Origin: Adineta steineri
Lineage: Eukaryota; Rotifera; Eurotatoria; Adinetida; Adinetidae
Assembly: GCA_905250115.1 (NCBI GenBank)
Contig: CAJNOI010000208.1
Location: 1 to 64,000, forward strand
Reading direction: 5' to 3'
Length of the DNA: 64,000 bases
The stretch's first letter is position 1, and every line of letters begins with the position of its first letter. Under the pieces are notes generated by a model. That model made no database searches, was not told where the DNA came from, and saw nothing but the letters and a program-made list of their open reading frames with translations. A program made the translations under genes and the position numbers. Shown piece after piece: positions 24,953 to 37,443 of this stretch.

Positions 24953-27900
24953 TTAACTTCGACGACACCGAGTATTTAACCATGATAGAATTGATTGTGG
25001 TGTAATTCGTTTAATAAATGAGATAAAAGCTGTGTAGTAAACTTCAGATGGGAGAACGTATGCAAAAAACACTGTCATCGATGGTAAAAAACCAATTAGG
25101 TAAGGAAATAAATTTGCCAATGGCCGACGATCAAGTTTCTTACAAACAAAGATGAATGCGAATACTAGACGAGGTAGAGAAAGTATGCCTAATAGAATTG
25201 GTCCTGTTAGTATATATTTATATTTCAATATTTGTTCTTTGATACCATCTAACGAACACATAAATCGGATACCCTTATTTTTCTTGTTCTTATTTAAAGC
25301 TACGACTGTTTGATTCTTCTTTTCCTTGGGTTTAACGTTAGGACATGCAGATGATTTTTGTTTTCGATAAATAGTTCCCAGAATAATGACAATAGGACAG
25401 ATTAAATTGATCGTTAATGGAATTACGAATAATAAGATATTGGTAATTGAATATAATTTATGAAGTACTCGACGATCAGAATTTAAAGTAAAAACACACC
25501 AGCTCCGTCCATCATATTCGTCAATGATTATTTGTCGAAAAATATATTCTGGAGAAGAAACTAAACCAAGAAATATAATCAGACCAATTGCAATCCATTT
25601 CGCTCGACATCGACTTGCTGAAGTAGAAAATGAAGTTCCTTGAATAACAGTTAATGTTCGTTCGATGGCTACGTATGCATTTAACCATTCCGAGCTAATT
25701 GGCCACCATTTGAGTAGAAATTCTATTAATGCACAACTTACATTTCGTTGTTGAAAACTGATTAATGAGATTATTTTACACATAAGTACTATCATTGTCA
25801 ATAATCCAAGACATGATGAAATCAACAAAGAAAGTCCACAACCAACATCACGAGTTGTTCTCTGAGAAAATGTTGCAATAGCAAAAATGTTAAGAATAAT
25901 TCCAATAATGCTTAAAATACAGAAAATTATTAGACTGATTTGAATGATTTTTGTTTGTTGAAAAATATTGAATGTCGTACGTATATGTGAACCAAGAATA
26001 GCATCGAGTGAAATAGAATATCCATCTGTAGAAAACTGACATATAGGCCCATAGGTACACGGTTGACAAATACAAACAGAATTACTTGGACATACTGCAT
26101 GATTTTGAACACAACGACCTCGATTGCTACATGTGTTCCATGGACAACCAAACGACTTGAAATTAAAATTAAAACAATTAACATGATTGGTTTGATCACA
26201 TATACACATAAGTTCATCATCATAAAAACATTGAAGTTTCTTTCCAGATATTTGATTGACACATGGCTGTTGGTAATATTTGACACGACGCAATCGAGGC
26301 TGAGCAATCACTGTTGCATTAAATAATTCTTCAATCGATTGACAACGATCAGATTGATTAAATGTATGATTGGATTCTAACACAGACTTATCACGTATAT
26401 CATTACTTACTACCAATAGATAATAATCGAATTGATCAAGATGTTCATAAAGTTGCACAAATATAAGATCGAGTGTTTCCGGAAGATGATACAAATATAT
26501 TGTTAATTCAAATATATTCTCATGGAAATGATGAAAATGAATTTCCTGATGAGTGAACTCTTGGGTATAAATGGAGTGAACGAGTGCAATATTCGATGCT
26601 GGAATAAGAACATCTGATGAAAAGGATATATGAATACGTGGCATTGCTTTGTCGCATTGTTTTCCACCCCACTCAGTATCACATAAACATAGAAATTGTC
26701 TCTTCGGGTTTAGATAGCGTTCATCGATAGGTACGCATTCTCCATGTTCATTACAACTATCTGGAGTACATGGATTAAATGAAAACATACAACGACGACC
26801 CGTGTGATTTAGAGGACATATACAAATATCTCGACCAAGATTGACATCATATCCCAGATAGAGAGAATTATTTGAACAGAATGCAGATTTATCGGTAGAT
26901 ATTATAGTCAGAAATTGTGTCATTGCTATGGGAATATCGGTTATAAAAAGTTCTTTCGCTATTCGATTAACCGGTAGAAAATCCAGTGGTAAGAGAAATT
27001 GCCACGAAGCACGAAGTTCAAGATTTTGTGCAGTAAATGCATAAATATGTACTGAATGATTGTATGATGATGAATATGATTCATTGATCGGATATAATAA
27101 GTGAGTAATATGCATTTGTAAACAATCGTATTGTGGAGCATAAAGAAATTGTTCATGGGATAATATGATGATCGAATCATTCTTTTGACGTATTAAGAAA
27201 AGAACAATTTTGAATATTGGAATAATAGAATTAAAAGAACTTTTCATTCGTAATCGAATATGAATACTAATTCGTTTACGTTGATATTGACAATAATCAC
27301 CATAGTAATGATCGGAACAAAAACAATAGAAATCAGATGGATTTCGAGCATAGCGAACCAGTAGTCCTCGATTACAAGGCTCACTTTTAAAATCATCTGA
27401 CAACGATAAACTTCGTGAAACTTGTTTTTTTTCAATGTCAGAAGATTTTTCGACATAGTTTAATAAGAATGACATCCGAGGTAGACCATAATCGATCAAG
27501 TCACAGAAAAGTCTTTGTTCTTCATTTTTACAATTACCATCGGGATGTCTACAATGGCATAGATTAGCTGGACAATATAATTGTTGTCCATCACGACATC
27601 GAAAACGATCTTGTTGGCAAAAATGTCCTTCTTGATTGTTATTGAGCCAAACACATGCTGTTATTTCATCATCATTTTCTGGACAATCTTGATGACAATC
27701 ACACACTTGAAATGGAGAAATACATTGATCTGAATTGCGACATCGATATCGACGCATTATATCGTTTGGATATGTGACACGACAAAACGTTCGTTCATCT
27801 AACGATCCTACACAGTCGATAATACCATCACCAGCTTTTGTCCGTGGGAGACACATAGGATAGCCATTTGTTATATTCAAACAAAAATGACTCGAATTAT

Positions 27901-30281
27901 CACAATCATATTTTGGAGATGTGCCATATCCACAATTGAGTTCATCTCTCCCATCAGGACAATTCCAAACTCCATTACATCTCGAATAGGATGTAGAACA
28001 ACGCCATTCATTCATCGAACAATCTGTTTCATCAGTGTTGTTGAAAGCATCAGCAACATATTCGACCACGCCATTACAAATTTTAGGAAATGTTATGTTG
28101 AAAAACAAAAGCAATTGTTGAGAAGCTATATTCTTTACTGGATCCAAACCATAGGTCTCCCAAAAATATCTTTCATATTCGTCACTTTTGTCAGCACAAT
28201 GAATCTATAATAAATTGTAATATGTTATCACATTCCTCAAAATTTCTATAGCGATTACATCAGCATCCTTTTCTATCAACAACCTTGGATGGGTATGAGT
28301 ATGGTATTATTCTACTCACACCCACACCCATCCATCTAAGATATCTCAAAGAAGATTGATCAAGAAATACTACAAATACTAAAGACTTACAGTATCATCA
28401 AGACGAAGAGTTGAATGTATACAACGTGTACCATTATCACAAGAATATCGATGAGAAATATTGAGTGAACATGTATTCTCCTGACGTTCATCTTCGCCAT
28501 TGGAACAATCTTTATAACCATCCGATAGACGATGAAATGAGAAACATTTACTGTTGTCATTACATTTAAATAGTGAACAATTATTTGATAAATCTTTTTG
28601 AGCCGGTATTGAACACGAGAGAATAAAACTCTTGAAATCTTTGATTATATCATATAATTCCGAGTAAGTTCGATTTGTAAATGTATTAAATGCTCGACAT
28701 ATCGAGCCATTGAATGTAAATGTTTCAAATAGAAGATGTTTATTCAAAGATAGATATGGACATAATGTTTCATTATAACATATCCATTTTGGTTGAATGT
28801 TATCATAAATTAAGAATACATGTGAAAATAAGATGAATTTTGATGACGGCATTTGTTCCAAATAAAGACGATCACGTTTTGAATAACATGCTTCACCTGA
28901 ATCAACATTTGGCCCATCATAGCAATAGCCATCACCACATGAAAACCACAGCGATGGGCATATTCGATCTTCGCAATTACTGAAGGATAAAGGAAAACAG
29001 TCTCTCTTATTTCTGTCAAGTCTTTCGTCAGATTCATCCATACAATCGAACTCGTTATCCAAAACAAATATTTTATCAATACATTGCCCATTGAGACAAC
29101 GGTATTCCGTTTCTTGATTACATTCATTTATTTCCAGTTCATGACAACGATGTTCATCGATTCCATTCTTGCAATCCATTTTACCTATAATCATATCGAT
29201 CGAAGTGCATTGTTTCCTCGTATGCAAATCCACAAATCTCTATTTTATTTTCATCAGAAGTAATCAAACAATAAGACGGGTGTGGGTGTGGGGTAGGTGT
29301 GGGTGTGGTTATAAGTGTAAGTGGGTGTGAATAGATCTGAATAAAACGACACCCAGATCCACATTCTCCTAGTCCTCATAGACCTCATAGATCCCTAGTC
29401 TCCATAGACTCCCTAGCACCTCTAGCTCCCCTAGACCTTCTAGTCCCCCTAGTTCCCGTAGTCCTCATAGATCCCCCCGACCTTCCAGTTCTCCTAGTCC
29501 TCGTAGATTCCGTAGCCCTCATAGATCCCCTAGTACATCTACCCTCCTAGACCTTCTGGTCCTCCTAGTCCTCATAGATCCCCTGTCGGATTGAAATTAA
29601 AACGTTCATTGTATGGGATGAATTTGAATGTGTATAGATACTCTACTCATTCACATCTTCGTTTTCAATAAGATCTTAGTTAAATGATAACTTACCGTCG
29701 CAGATTTCTCGCCAGTCCAAACAGAGAATGGATTCACATATTCCATCGTTCATTGGATAACATGTATTATGTGCTACTGGGAAAAGAAATTTGTCGTTGA
29801 GGATATCTGCCAAATCTTTTTCCGAACCGAATGTATACTGACACCATGGTCCGAACCAGTAGTTACCCTTCGTCTGTGAACAGTTGTAGAAAGAGCTTGT
29901 ATTTTTACCTGATATATATTCTTCTATAGTATCCATTGGTGCATACCAGTCGTACAGTTGTTGAGCTGAAACACCCATTTCACGTAGGCTACTGAAGGTA
30001 AATTCTTCTCCATACACTACTTGATTATGAGGCGGTTTGATTAATTCACTGATTTTTGCGATTTTTCGACGACAGTAATGCATCATCTGAGCGCGCCCAC
30101 TTGTGCCCCAATCATGATCTAGTTCAGTTGACGAACGGTACTCGATATGTAAGTTGTATAGACAATGAAAAGCATGAATAGTGGTATTCATTGTATCCCA
30201 TGTCGTTTCGTACATTCGATGAAAAGCATTACTCGGATGATAAAGAAGTAAAATCGTAAGCAGTAAATGCGAGAATCGCAT
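24953..30281 (-). CDS. LDLa/EGF-repeat receptor with C-terminal 7TM domain
   Basis: Three exons, 30281-29696, 29184-28391 and 28204-24953, join in frame to 1,543 residues. Signal peptide HLLLTILLLYHPSNA, then ~160 residues of unknown ectodomain. About nine LDL-receptor class A modules follow (e.g. ICDGKMDCKNGIDEHRC, split by intron 1, and WNCPDGRDELNC), then about four EGF-like modules (e.g. FLCLCDTEWGGKQC). Residues ~1210-1543 form seven helices, TM1 LIIFCILSIIGIILNIFAIA to TM7 LFPYLIGFLPSMTVFFAYVL. The DRY position reads ERT (VAIERTLTVI) and TM7 lacks NPxxY. LDLa modules bind calcium and ligands in relaxin-type receptors; the ligand here is unknown. Intron 1 (511 bp) is ten times the local norm and holds telomere-like and minisatellite repeats; intron 2 holds a foldback. 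Confidence 0.88.
28284..28340. repeat. Short GTGTG/CACAC foldback, copy 2 (in an intron)
   Basis: GGATGGGTATGAGTATGG pairs with CTCACACCCACACCCATCC across a short loop. It lies wholly within intron 2 (28205-28390) of the LDLa/7TM receptor gene. Confidence 0.7.
29278..29333 (+). repeat. Interstitial telomere-like GTGTGGG tract
   Basis: On the plus strand about 55 bp consist of GGGTGTGGGTGTGGGG, TAGGTGTGGGTGTGG and further GTGTAAGTGGGTGTG. This is close to the TGTGGG repeat reported for bdelloid telomeres. It sits in intron 1 of the receptor gene, so it is internal, not a chromosome end. Confidence 0.7.
29345..29585. repeat. Degenerate pyrimidine-rich minisatellite
   Basis: About 240 bp of CCTAG/CATAGA-based repeats with a longer unit near 55 bp: TCCTCATAGATCCCC or a close match recurs at about 29462, 29516 and 29569. 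The plus strand is almost free of G runs, so the receptor pre-mRNA would carry a purine-rich intron here. Confidence 0.75.
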
Positions 30282-31309
30282 TGCTTTACTTGGAAAAATA
30301 CTGAATATGTCTGTGTCGAGAAGAAGAAACAAAGTTTTATGAAGATATTTATCATAACGGAACTGATAAAAAACGGCAAAAAGTGTGCACACAGTCAAAC
30401 ACATAGATATTCATGATATTTAGATGGAAAAAAATTGAGACAGATGTGATTAAAATAGTGTTAGTGAGTGTATCATGCATGCTCGTTAAGTAATCCATTT
30501 TGATATAAATATCACAAACAGAATATTCTATAAACATCTGTCTAACTATTTCAAATAAACTCTTTTACTTCCCAAAAATGAATCGATATAAAATACATAA
30601 AAATTTAAAACAATTGAATCGTCGAAATTGTTAATATCTCAACAATAAGAGTTTTTGAAAGAAAAATTCACCGTGCCTATCAGCTAAATCAATTTTACTT
30701 CAGATTTTTGAATACAATTCGACCCATGTCGCTCTTTTTTTTATAAAACCACCGGTAACCGTCGGTTTTGCTAAGAACAGGCAGTAACCGGCGATTCAAG
30801 CTAGAACCAGCGGTAAATCCCAGTTACCGATTGGTTTCGACTAGCGGATTTCAACGATGAAATGATATAGAAAAACAAACAATATATGTATAGTAATATT
30901 TAAAAAATTAGAAATAATCATCAATATGATTAGAATTCTCTTTTTCTACTTATTTTATCAAGATTTAGTGAAACAACACTCATATTTTAAAGCTATACTA
31001 AGATGTCGCTTTTTTCTTTCTTATTGGATTGATTGAAATTATTCAAGACTCGTTCAGTAGATAAAGAACGTAATCAATAAATCGATTGTTAAAAATAATT
31101 TTTTAAATTTATAATATCCATGTATATGATTACCACTTTCGTTTGTTAATTTGTCTAGATATTTCCCGAACAATTAATTTAAGTTTTAGATATTAATATT
31201 TTCTGCATGTGTCAAAAGTCCTTTTATTCTCGTTGAGTTATCAAAGAAAAAAGTAAATATCAATTGTATGAATGTTTTTCGTCTTAAATAACAAAATTTG
31301 TATTCTCAA
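30282..31309. other. Upstream region of the receptor gene with a short foldback
   Basis: Mostly AT-rich. At about 30748-30842, AAACCACCGGTAACCG faces its near inverse CGGTAACTG...AAACCA, making a GC-richer foldback of ~95 bp with internal CGGTAAC copies, probably a small inverted-repeat element. No gene seen. Confidence 0.45.
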
Positions 31310-32021
31310 GATCAATGTCGCATTAAACGGTGATCAATTTGGCGATGAAAATATCATCGTTGATGATTTACCATTTAAATCTATATTAGTGAGTTATGTT
31401 TATAGTAGGTTTTGCTCATAAATTTTTAGCTGTTGTTTTTTTTAGATTTATATAAATTCAGAAGGAGTATCTGTAGATCTGTTTCGGTTATATGGTGCTC
31501 AAACTCACATAGGTCGTTATGCTGCACTTGTAATGGATAAGTTATTTACGGTAGAAGAAATAATAACCATTACTAAAGATGAATTGGACGTAGTTAGAAT
31601 AGCAGAACATGTACTTAATTCATGTTATTTTATGTTATAACTCGTGTTTTTGTAGATGCGTTCTACCTGTGTGAAAATATAATGTACGCGTCTTTTTTGT
31701 TTGTCTAAGTACAAGTTAATTTTGTTGAACATGTATGATGTAAAATAATGATAAGTGATTTTTTGTATTTCAATCATTTAGAATGCTCTTTTGTTGTTTT
31801 GCTAAAGGTTCATTTTGATAAGATTTAAATAAAGTCTAGCTAAAAGCTGGATATGAATTGAAACTTTTACTGTAGACTAGATTCGATCCTGTCTGAAATT
31901 TAATCAGTTTTACAAATTATTGAAATCCTTTTAAGATAACACACATGTAAACAAGAAATTTTATAGAAAATCGTTTCTGACGATTACTTATTGCTATATA
32001 CTATATGGTGTGATCGACAAA

Positions 32022-32088
32022 CCACCATCTTGAGGGTGTGAGTATGAGTTTAGTTGTTATTCACTCAACCCACACCTTCAAGATGGTT
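32022..32088. repeat. Short GTGTG/CACAC foldback, copy 3
   Basis: The best-formed copy: CATCTTGAGGGTGTGAGTAT pairs with CCCACACCTTCAAGATG around a loop of roughly 20 bp. Both ends show the family terminus CATCTTGAGGGTGTG. Confidence 0.8.
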
Positions 32089-32189
32089 GTAGAAGACAGA
32101 GAGTATCTGGAAGCACTTATTTGTACCTCTGCTTATTGTATTAATTTTTTGTTCATTGTCATGTTCTTTTCCATTACTTACTCAAGAGA

Positions 32190-33546
32190 CAGAGGTGTGC
32201 GGGTCACGGGTTTCTACCCGCGGGGGCCACGTGGCCACGTGGCGACGGGCGGGCGGGGATGGTTTTTTGAAAAATTTGCTCGGGTCGGGCGGGCTACGGG
32301 TATTGCAGACTAATCGGCGGGCTGGACGGGTACAAAAAAAAAATAAAATGATACGATCCTCGGGCGGGCGAGGATAATTTCCACGGGTTACGGGCGGGTA
32401 AAGAAATTTTTTGAGATATAATATAGGACCGTCGAGAATAATCGATAGATATGATTGACCGACAGTTACGCGCGGACATTTACGCGCATGACACTTACGC
32501 GCGCGACGGTTGAGCGTATAGACATTTGCGCGCGAATTGAGAAAAAGATGATAAAATATATTTTTTTTAAATTTCGTTTGAATTATGAACGGGCAGAAAT
32601 ATATGCTTAACTGCTGATGAAAAAATTGTTCTTAATTTCAAAAAACATATTGATATAAATTACTAACAGAGATAAGTAGTATTTACTTACAATAAACAAA
32701 CAAATACGCTAAGTGAACAATAATTGAGAATAAAGAATGTACTCGTTCAAAAATTAAATACTGATCTGGCTATTTTAAAACAGTCATTCCTAGAAACAGT
32801 ATGATATTCTTCGAACATGTTTCGTATTCGAAGATCAATTTTTTCATATTTTATGCGTTGGTCTTTGCCTTTGACTGATTTTATAAGAGACTTTTATATC
32901 TTAGAAATTATTAAAATAATACGCACATATATATGTATACTTTCTCTTTATACTTTTATCTGATTTTTTTTTAGTTTTAATCTCATTTTGATACAAAAAG
33001 CAAGTTTGATATTAAAACTAGATAATCTTTTGATTCTCATTAATATCTTCTATGTATTTTCTTAATAAACCAGTCTCACTAACAGAACATTTTTATTTCT
33101 GTTAATACATATGAGTAATTTAATCAGACGAGAACAGCACGCAAAGATTTTTTTTGCGCGCAAGCGTCGTGCGCGTTTATGTCTTGAGCGCATACGTCGT
33201 GCGCGTAACTGACGTGTCACGATTTTTTCTTGTAATAAATATCTTTATATGATAAATAAATTAAATATACAAGATAAACAATTTATTAAAATTTCAATCA
33301 TTAACTGAAATATCTTCGGGGTAATACGGGCGGGGCTAGGCCCGTCAGAAAATTGACGGGGCGGGCGGGCTAGAAAAAAAAGTAGACTACACGGGAGGCG
33401 GGCGGTGCGGGTTTTAAAATTTGACGGGCGGACGAGGCGGGGAAGAGTTATAAGAATTTGCCCACGAAGACGGGCGGGACGGATTTAACACGTTACACGG
33501 GGCGGGGCCCGCGGGGCATCAAAAATCATTGCCCCGCACACCTCTG
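32190..33546. mobile_element. hAT-like non-autonomous transposon, G-rich
   Basis: Ends are perfect 14-bp inverted repeats, CAGAGGTGTGCGGG and CCCGCACACCTCTG, the CAGRGGTG style of hAT elements. CAAGAGA directly flanks both sides (32183-32189 and 33547-33553), a 7-bp exact target duplication, or 8 bp with one mismatch. About 200 bp at each end carry many GGCGGGC/CGGGCGGG runs on the plus strand, far richer in G than anything else here. The centre (32463-33211) is bounded by a second inverted repeat. No transposase is encoded. It interrupts an older gene fragment. Confidence 0.85.
32463..33211. repeat. Nested inverted repeat with ACGCGC subterminal motifs
   Basis: CAGTTACGCGC at 32463-32473 is the exact inverse of GCGCGTAACTG at 33201-33211. 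Behind each end are several spaced copies of TTACGCGC/TTTACGCGC and CGTGCGCG. The layout looks like a second element inserted into the hAT-like one, or like a subterminal transposase-binding array. Confidence 0.65.
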
Positions 33547-34055
33547 CAAGAGAACAGATGAAAATAAAATTCTTGATGATATATATTTAACTATTTGAGC
33601 CTGTAGCACAAAAATCAAATGCATATGCGACGAATTGTTCTAGTGTCTATTCAATCACCGCTCATAAAGCAAAAGATCAAATGATGTCAAAAATTGTTGA
33701 TGATTTACGCCTTCCACCTAATAGAGAGGAGATTGCTATTCGTTATGTACTATCAGGACGGGTGGTGTCTCGCAATGGAATTGCTGTTTTACGGTATTTT
33801 CCTTACTCATTATTACTAATAGCAAAGCCAAGTAAAGCTCAACGAGCTGGACTTGGCAGATTTGATAAATTAACGAATTAACATTACAAAGATATCGAAT
33901 TTGGAAACAATAGTTGTTAATATTTATTTGTATTTAGAATAAAAATTTTCTTACAACGATTGACGTTTGGGATGAGTTATGCTATAAATAACTACAGTAT
34001 TAACCGTTTCCATCAGAAGACTAAATATGTTAAAATTTTTCTTAACATTGAATTC

Positions 34056-35190
34056 TCACAGTAATCTAAATAAGTATACTACGCATACTGGATATTCATC
34101 GGTTATCACCCATAAATAAGAAAGAAATTTCATTACTATTAGACGATTGAACTCACAAAATAAGCTTCGGGATTTTATCTCAGTCTTATCTGGAAACGAA
34201 AACTCTAGTTCATCTTCGAGATTCATGTAGATTTCAATTATATAAAATTCTGTCAAAAATATAAAATTTAATATTTTGTAATAAATCGATAATAATTTGT
34301 TTGTAGATAAATGAAATTTATTTAAAATACATATGATAATAATAACAGCAGCTTTATATTGCATTTCAAAAAAATTATATAATAATCAATCTAAAAAAAT
34401 CTGACTATAATGATCATATGACTCGGCAGAAGCATTCGAAATTAATCCGTATCTAAACCTCCCAGTGGCCTGTCGAAATATTTTTAACATCTTTTGCGTA
34501 TCTAAATGACAGATATAAACATAATCACCTATATGCTTTAATAGAAGAACTTGCCTGTTTAAGAAATCGGTCATAATACCTGACCACAATGGAAGATAAG
34601 CAAACCATTTATGAATTAATTGATTTTGTTGCTAATAAATTCTTTAGAAATGATCTGATTAGGATCAGGTATAGTATTGCATGCTTCAATATTGAAAGGT
34701 GACTGATGAATAATGGCATCAGTCATAATATCAATCGATCTCGTCAGGAAAATATGCTTTACTCTCATCGCACTTGTTCATAATTTGTTCGTATAAGTCA
34801 AATGCGTCATCGATGTTATGATAGTTCAGTAAAACAACAGAAAGTGTCATTAGTTGATGATGAGCTTCTTTTAACGTTTCAGTTTTGTAGAGACTTCGAC
34901 AAAATGCTTTCATTGCGTGTGCGCAGCAGAGACGTACTAAGGTCGTGTTACGTAATTAAGATGTATTATATGCATCGTCAATGATATTACTATATTTGTG
35001 AGCGTTTTTCAATAACGCAGCGGATAAATCAATGACAACATAGAGCTAGTTTGCTACGAACGCATTTAAAATACCATGTAATAGAAAAAGACACGTTTCT
35101 GAGCCAGTTGCGTCAATATGTAGATAAGAGTAGTTTTCGGTCTTGCAATGCTTAACAAATTGATCAGACTGTGTTTCTGTAAAGAAGTTA
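34056..35190 (-). pseudogene. Decayed DNA-transposase relic
   Basis: The minus strand gives disconnected pieces in consistent order. SYLHIDATGS has the I-D-A-T-G surround of the first catalytic Asp in MULE/THAP-associated transposases. Further on are LRNTTLVRLCCAHAMKAFCR and HHQLMTLSVVLLNYHNID, then LWSGIMTDFL, the last with a motif like the PLWSG block of such proteins. Stops and frame changes separate the pieces. The superfamily call is from motif memory and moderate; the reading as dead transposase is firmer than the exact clade. Confidence 0.55.
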
Positions 35191-35454
35191 ACTATGCAGG
35201 ACTATTGCCCAGTTGTCTTTATAAAGCCTACATACAAAAAAAACTATACTATTTGGTAAATTTATATATTAATAAGGTTTTATAATCTCTAAAACTACTC
35301 ACATAACAATAAATGTGAAATAGATATGTTATACTAAGATTATTTTATATCAATCGATACTTTCTTTTTCAATTAAGATAAAAATAAATTCTATTATCAA
35401 TAAATATATATATACAAATACTGGATAGAAGAAAAGAAAAAAGATTTGAAAATA

Positions 35455-36054
35455 ATGTTAAAAATCTTCTCGTTTTATTTTGTATTTTTATATATAAATA
35501 TTTTAAATGTTGTGGATGCAACTGGAAGAAATCGTACATATCTTATAAAAAAAGATTTTATAAGTGGATTTAAAGGTGGCGAATTTACTGTTTATGATTC
35601 AAATGGAAAAATTCGTCAGTATAGAATGGAATCAAAATTTGGTATTACTCATGATGTTAATGTTCATACACTTCCATCAAAAAAACTTTTGGCTAAATTA
35701 AAAGCTAAAGTTACAGCTATTATGTATAAAGCAACAATAACTATATTTGATAATGATTCAAACAAATGGATAAATGGAACTATAGAACAAAATTATAAAT
35801 TAATCGGAAATAAATTCACTATTCTATTCAATGGAAATCTTTTATTAATGGAAGGAACACCTTTTTCATTAAATACACAATTTATTGATGAATCAAATGG
35901 AAATACTTTAGCGAAGTTTCGAAAAAGAGTTACTTCTTACTTTTGGAGAAACAAATATGATTTACAAATTTTATCAAATAAATATCCCGATACACTTTAT
36001 TTTTTAGGTATTGCAGCAAGAGATCATGCAAATAAAAAAATTCATCGCGGTTAA
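35455..36054 (+). CDS. Secreted LURP-one/tubby-like domain protein
   Basis: 199 residues from the ATG at 35455, single exon. A signal peptide (LKIFSFYFVFLYINILNVVD) is followed by a beta-rich domain: GGEFTVYDSNGKIRQYRMES, KLLAKLKAKVTAIMYKATIT, ITIFDNDSNKWINGTI and DLQILSNKYPDTLYFLGIAA. The strand pattern and the F-x-V-x-D-x-x-G opening resemble the LURP-one-related family, whose fold matches the tubby C-terminal barrel; that family is usually cytoplasmic, so a secreted form is unusual. Two Asn glycosylation sequons are visible. Similarity is structural in flavour and should be treated as tentative. The flanking DNA is AT-rich and no neighbour suggests a function. Confidence 0.7.
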   Translation: MLKIFSFYFVFLYINILNVVDATGRNRTYLIKKDFISGFKGGEFTVYDSNGKIRQYRMESKFGITHDVNVHTLPSKKLLAKLKAKVTAIMYKATITIFDNDSNKWINGTIEQNYKLIGNKFTILFNGNLLLMEGTPFSLNTQFIDESNGNTLAKFRKRVTSYFWRNKYDLQILSNKYPDTLYFLGIAARDHANKKIHRG

Positions 36055-36339
36055 TCTCAAATATTTAACAATTCACTTTTTTTTTGTAACTATTTTATCA
36101 AATAAAAGTATTCATTTTATTCAATAATATTGAGAGAATGATTGTCTTTATTCAACAAATTTTCTTCTTCTTTCTAACTTTATATATCTTTTTAAATCTA
36201 CACGTGTTTTATACACGTAAGCAAATACTTCCATTAACTTTCTTATCTAGTAGACAAAATTCATACTACTCAAATAAGTTGTTTACCAAATATTAAACCA
36301 GCTATTTTATTTTTATCTATAAGAATTCGAATAACGCAA

Positions 36340-36715
36340 TCAAAAATCATACCTGTTCTTTTGAAGTTATTTCATTTTCTTTCACGAGCCTAAATGATGA
36401 TAATACTGACGCTTCAATAATTGTTAAATCCTTTCTCCATTATTCGGCCAAGTTCTTTTCTTTATGATAGAGACGGTTCAATTCTCTATATTTTCTGCTA
36501 ACGAAGAAATAATTGAAACATGTAAACTAAATAAATTTGTATTATCACACTATCATCAGCTTTAATATAACTACAAGCACCAGTCAACATACGCTGAATG
36601 TCTTCTGTATGTTGAAGCCAATGTATTTTGTTTATAGTAGGAATATAACGATCACAATTTGAAGAAGCATAAAAGCCAGTAGTATCTAAACGACAAAAAA
36701 TTCAGGTTTTGTATT
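36340..36715 (-). pseudogene. Unrecognised gene relic
   Basis: The minus strand contains a stretch that reads like real protein, DTTGFYASSNCDRYIPTINK and HWLQHTEDIQRMLTGA, followed by shorter fragments with stops and possible splice sites. I do not recognise the family. It is too broken to be a working gene in this form. Confidence 0.3.
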
Positions 36716-36994
36716 TAAATAAAAACAAATATTCGTATATTCTTGTATGATTTTTAACGTATCTTTTGAGATGATTAATGTAAAACAAATACAAATGCTG
36801 AAAATTTATTCCGATTCGAGAACACATATGGTAAGTTCCTTAGGTTTATTATTGAAAGTCTGCAAGTTTGCTCTTTTTTTCATTTCACCTATTTTATGGA
36901 TTAGTATTATTTAAATGGCATTCGTAGTGGAACAAAAAATCAGCGAAAATCTTATCGTTTCTTGGTGCCTTAACCATATTCTACCGTTTCCTGC

Positions 36995-37065
36995 GACGCC
37001 GGATTACGGTGACGCGAAAAAATCGATTTTCGTCGCATTATAGCATTTTTACACCGTCGCAGTAG
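36995..37065. repeat. GC-rich foldback
   Basis: CTGCGACG near 36996 faces CGTCGCAG near 37057. Inside, GCGAAAAAATCGATTTTCG is nearly self-complementary. A GC-rich, hairpin-prone island in AT-rich DNA, probably part of a small inverted-repeat element. Confidence 0.5.
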
Positions 37066-37443
37066 GTTTTGATCTGGGATATGTATGAGCAGATTTTGCA
37101 AATTTAATAAATTAATCATTATTAGTAAGATGAACATTCATACCGCACATTTTTTCCTCGCATATCCGGCAGGTAATCTTCTTGTTACTTTGGAAGAATG
37201 TAATGGTTGATGGTTTGTCTGAATCAGACAACGACATGGTTGTCATATAATACAATGGAGAGAAATAACAGCAGAGAAAAAAATGAATTGTTTATAAAGG
37301 ATCCAAGCAAGGCGAGTGAGTACACATCATTTGTGCTAGCGATACGACGTGAGCACAATAACAGTGGAAGAAAAATCAAATATATCACTTGCGAACAAAG
37401 AAAGATAGAAGATATCAATTGTAAACAAAGTGCGAAAGCCCAG

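Larger units (their letters stand above)
31310..33881 (+). pseudogene. Split gene fragment interrupted by a hAT-like element
   Basis: Spliced-looking coding pieces lie on both sides of a transposon. The left exon (about 31446-31612, after a TTTTTTAG acceptor) encodes EGVSVDLFRLYGAQTHIGRY and VMDKLFTVEEIITI. The right piece ends at the stop at 33881 and contains KIVDDLRLPPNREEIAIRYV and NGIAVLRYFPYSLLLIAKPS. The left block has the look of the first helices of a BEN domain (Y...LMDKLFT.EE), a DNA-binding module; this is tentative. The 1.36-kb element at 32190-33546 separates the pieces. I see no way to join them without crossing it, so the gene is probably dead. Confidence 0.45.
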
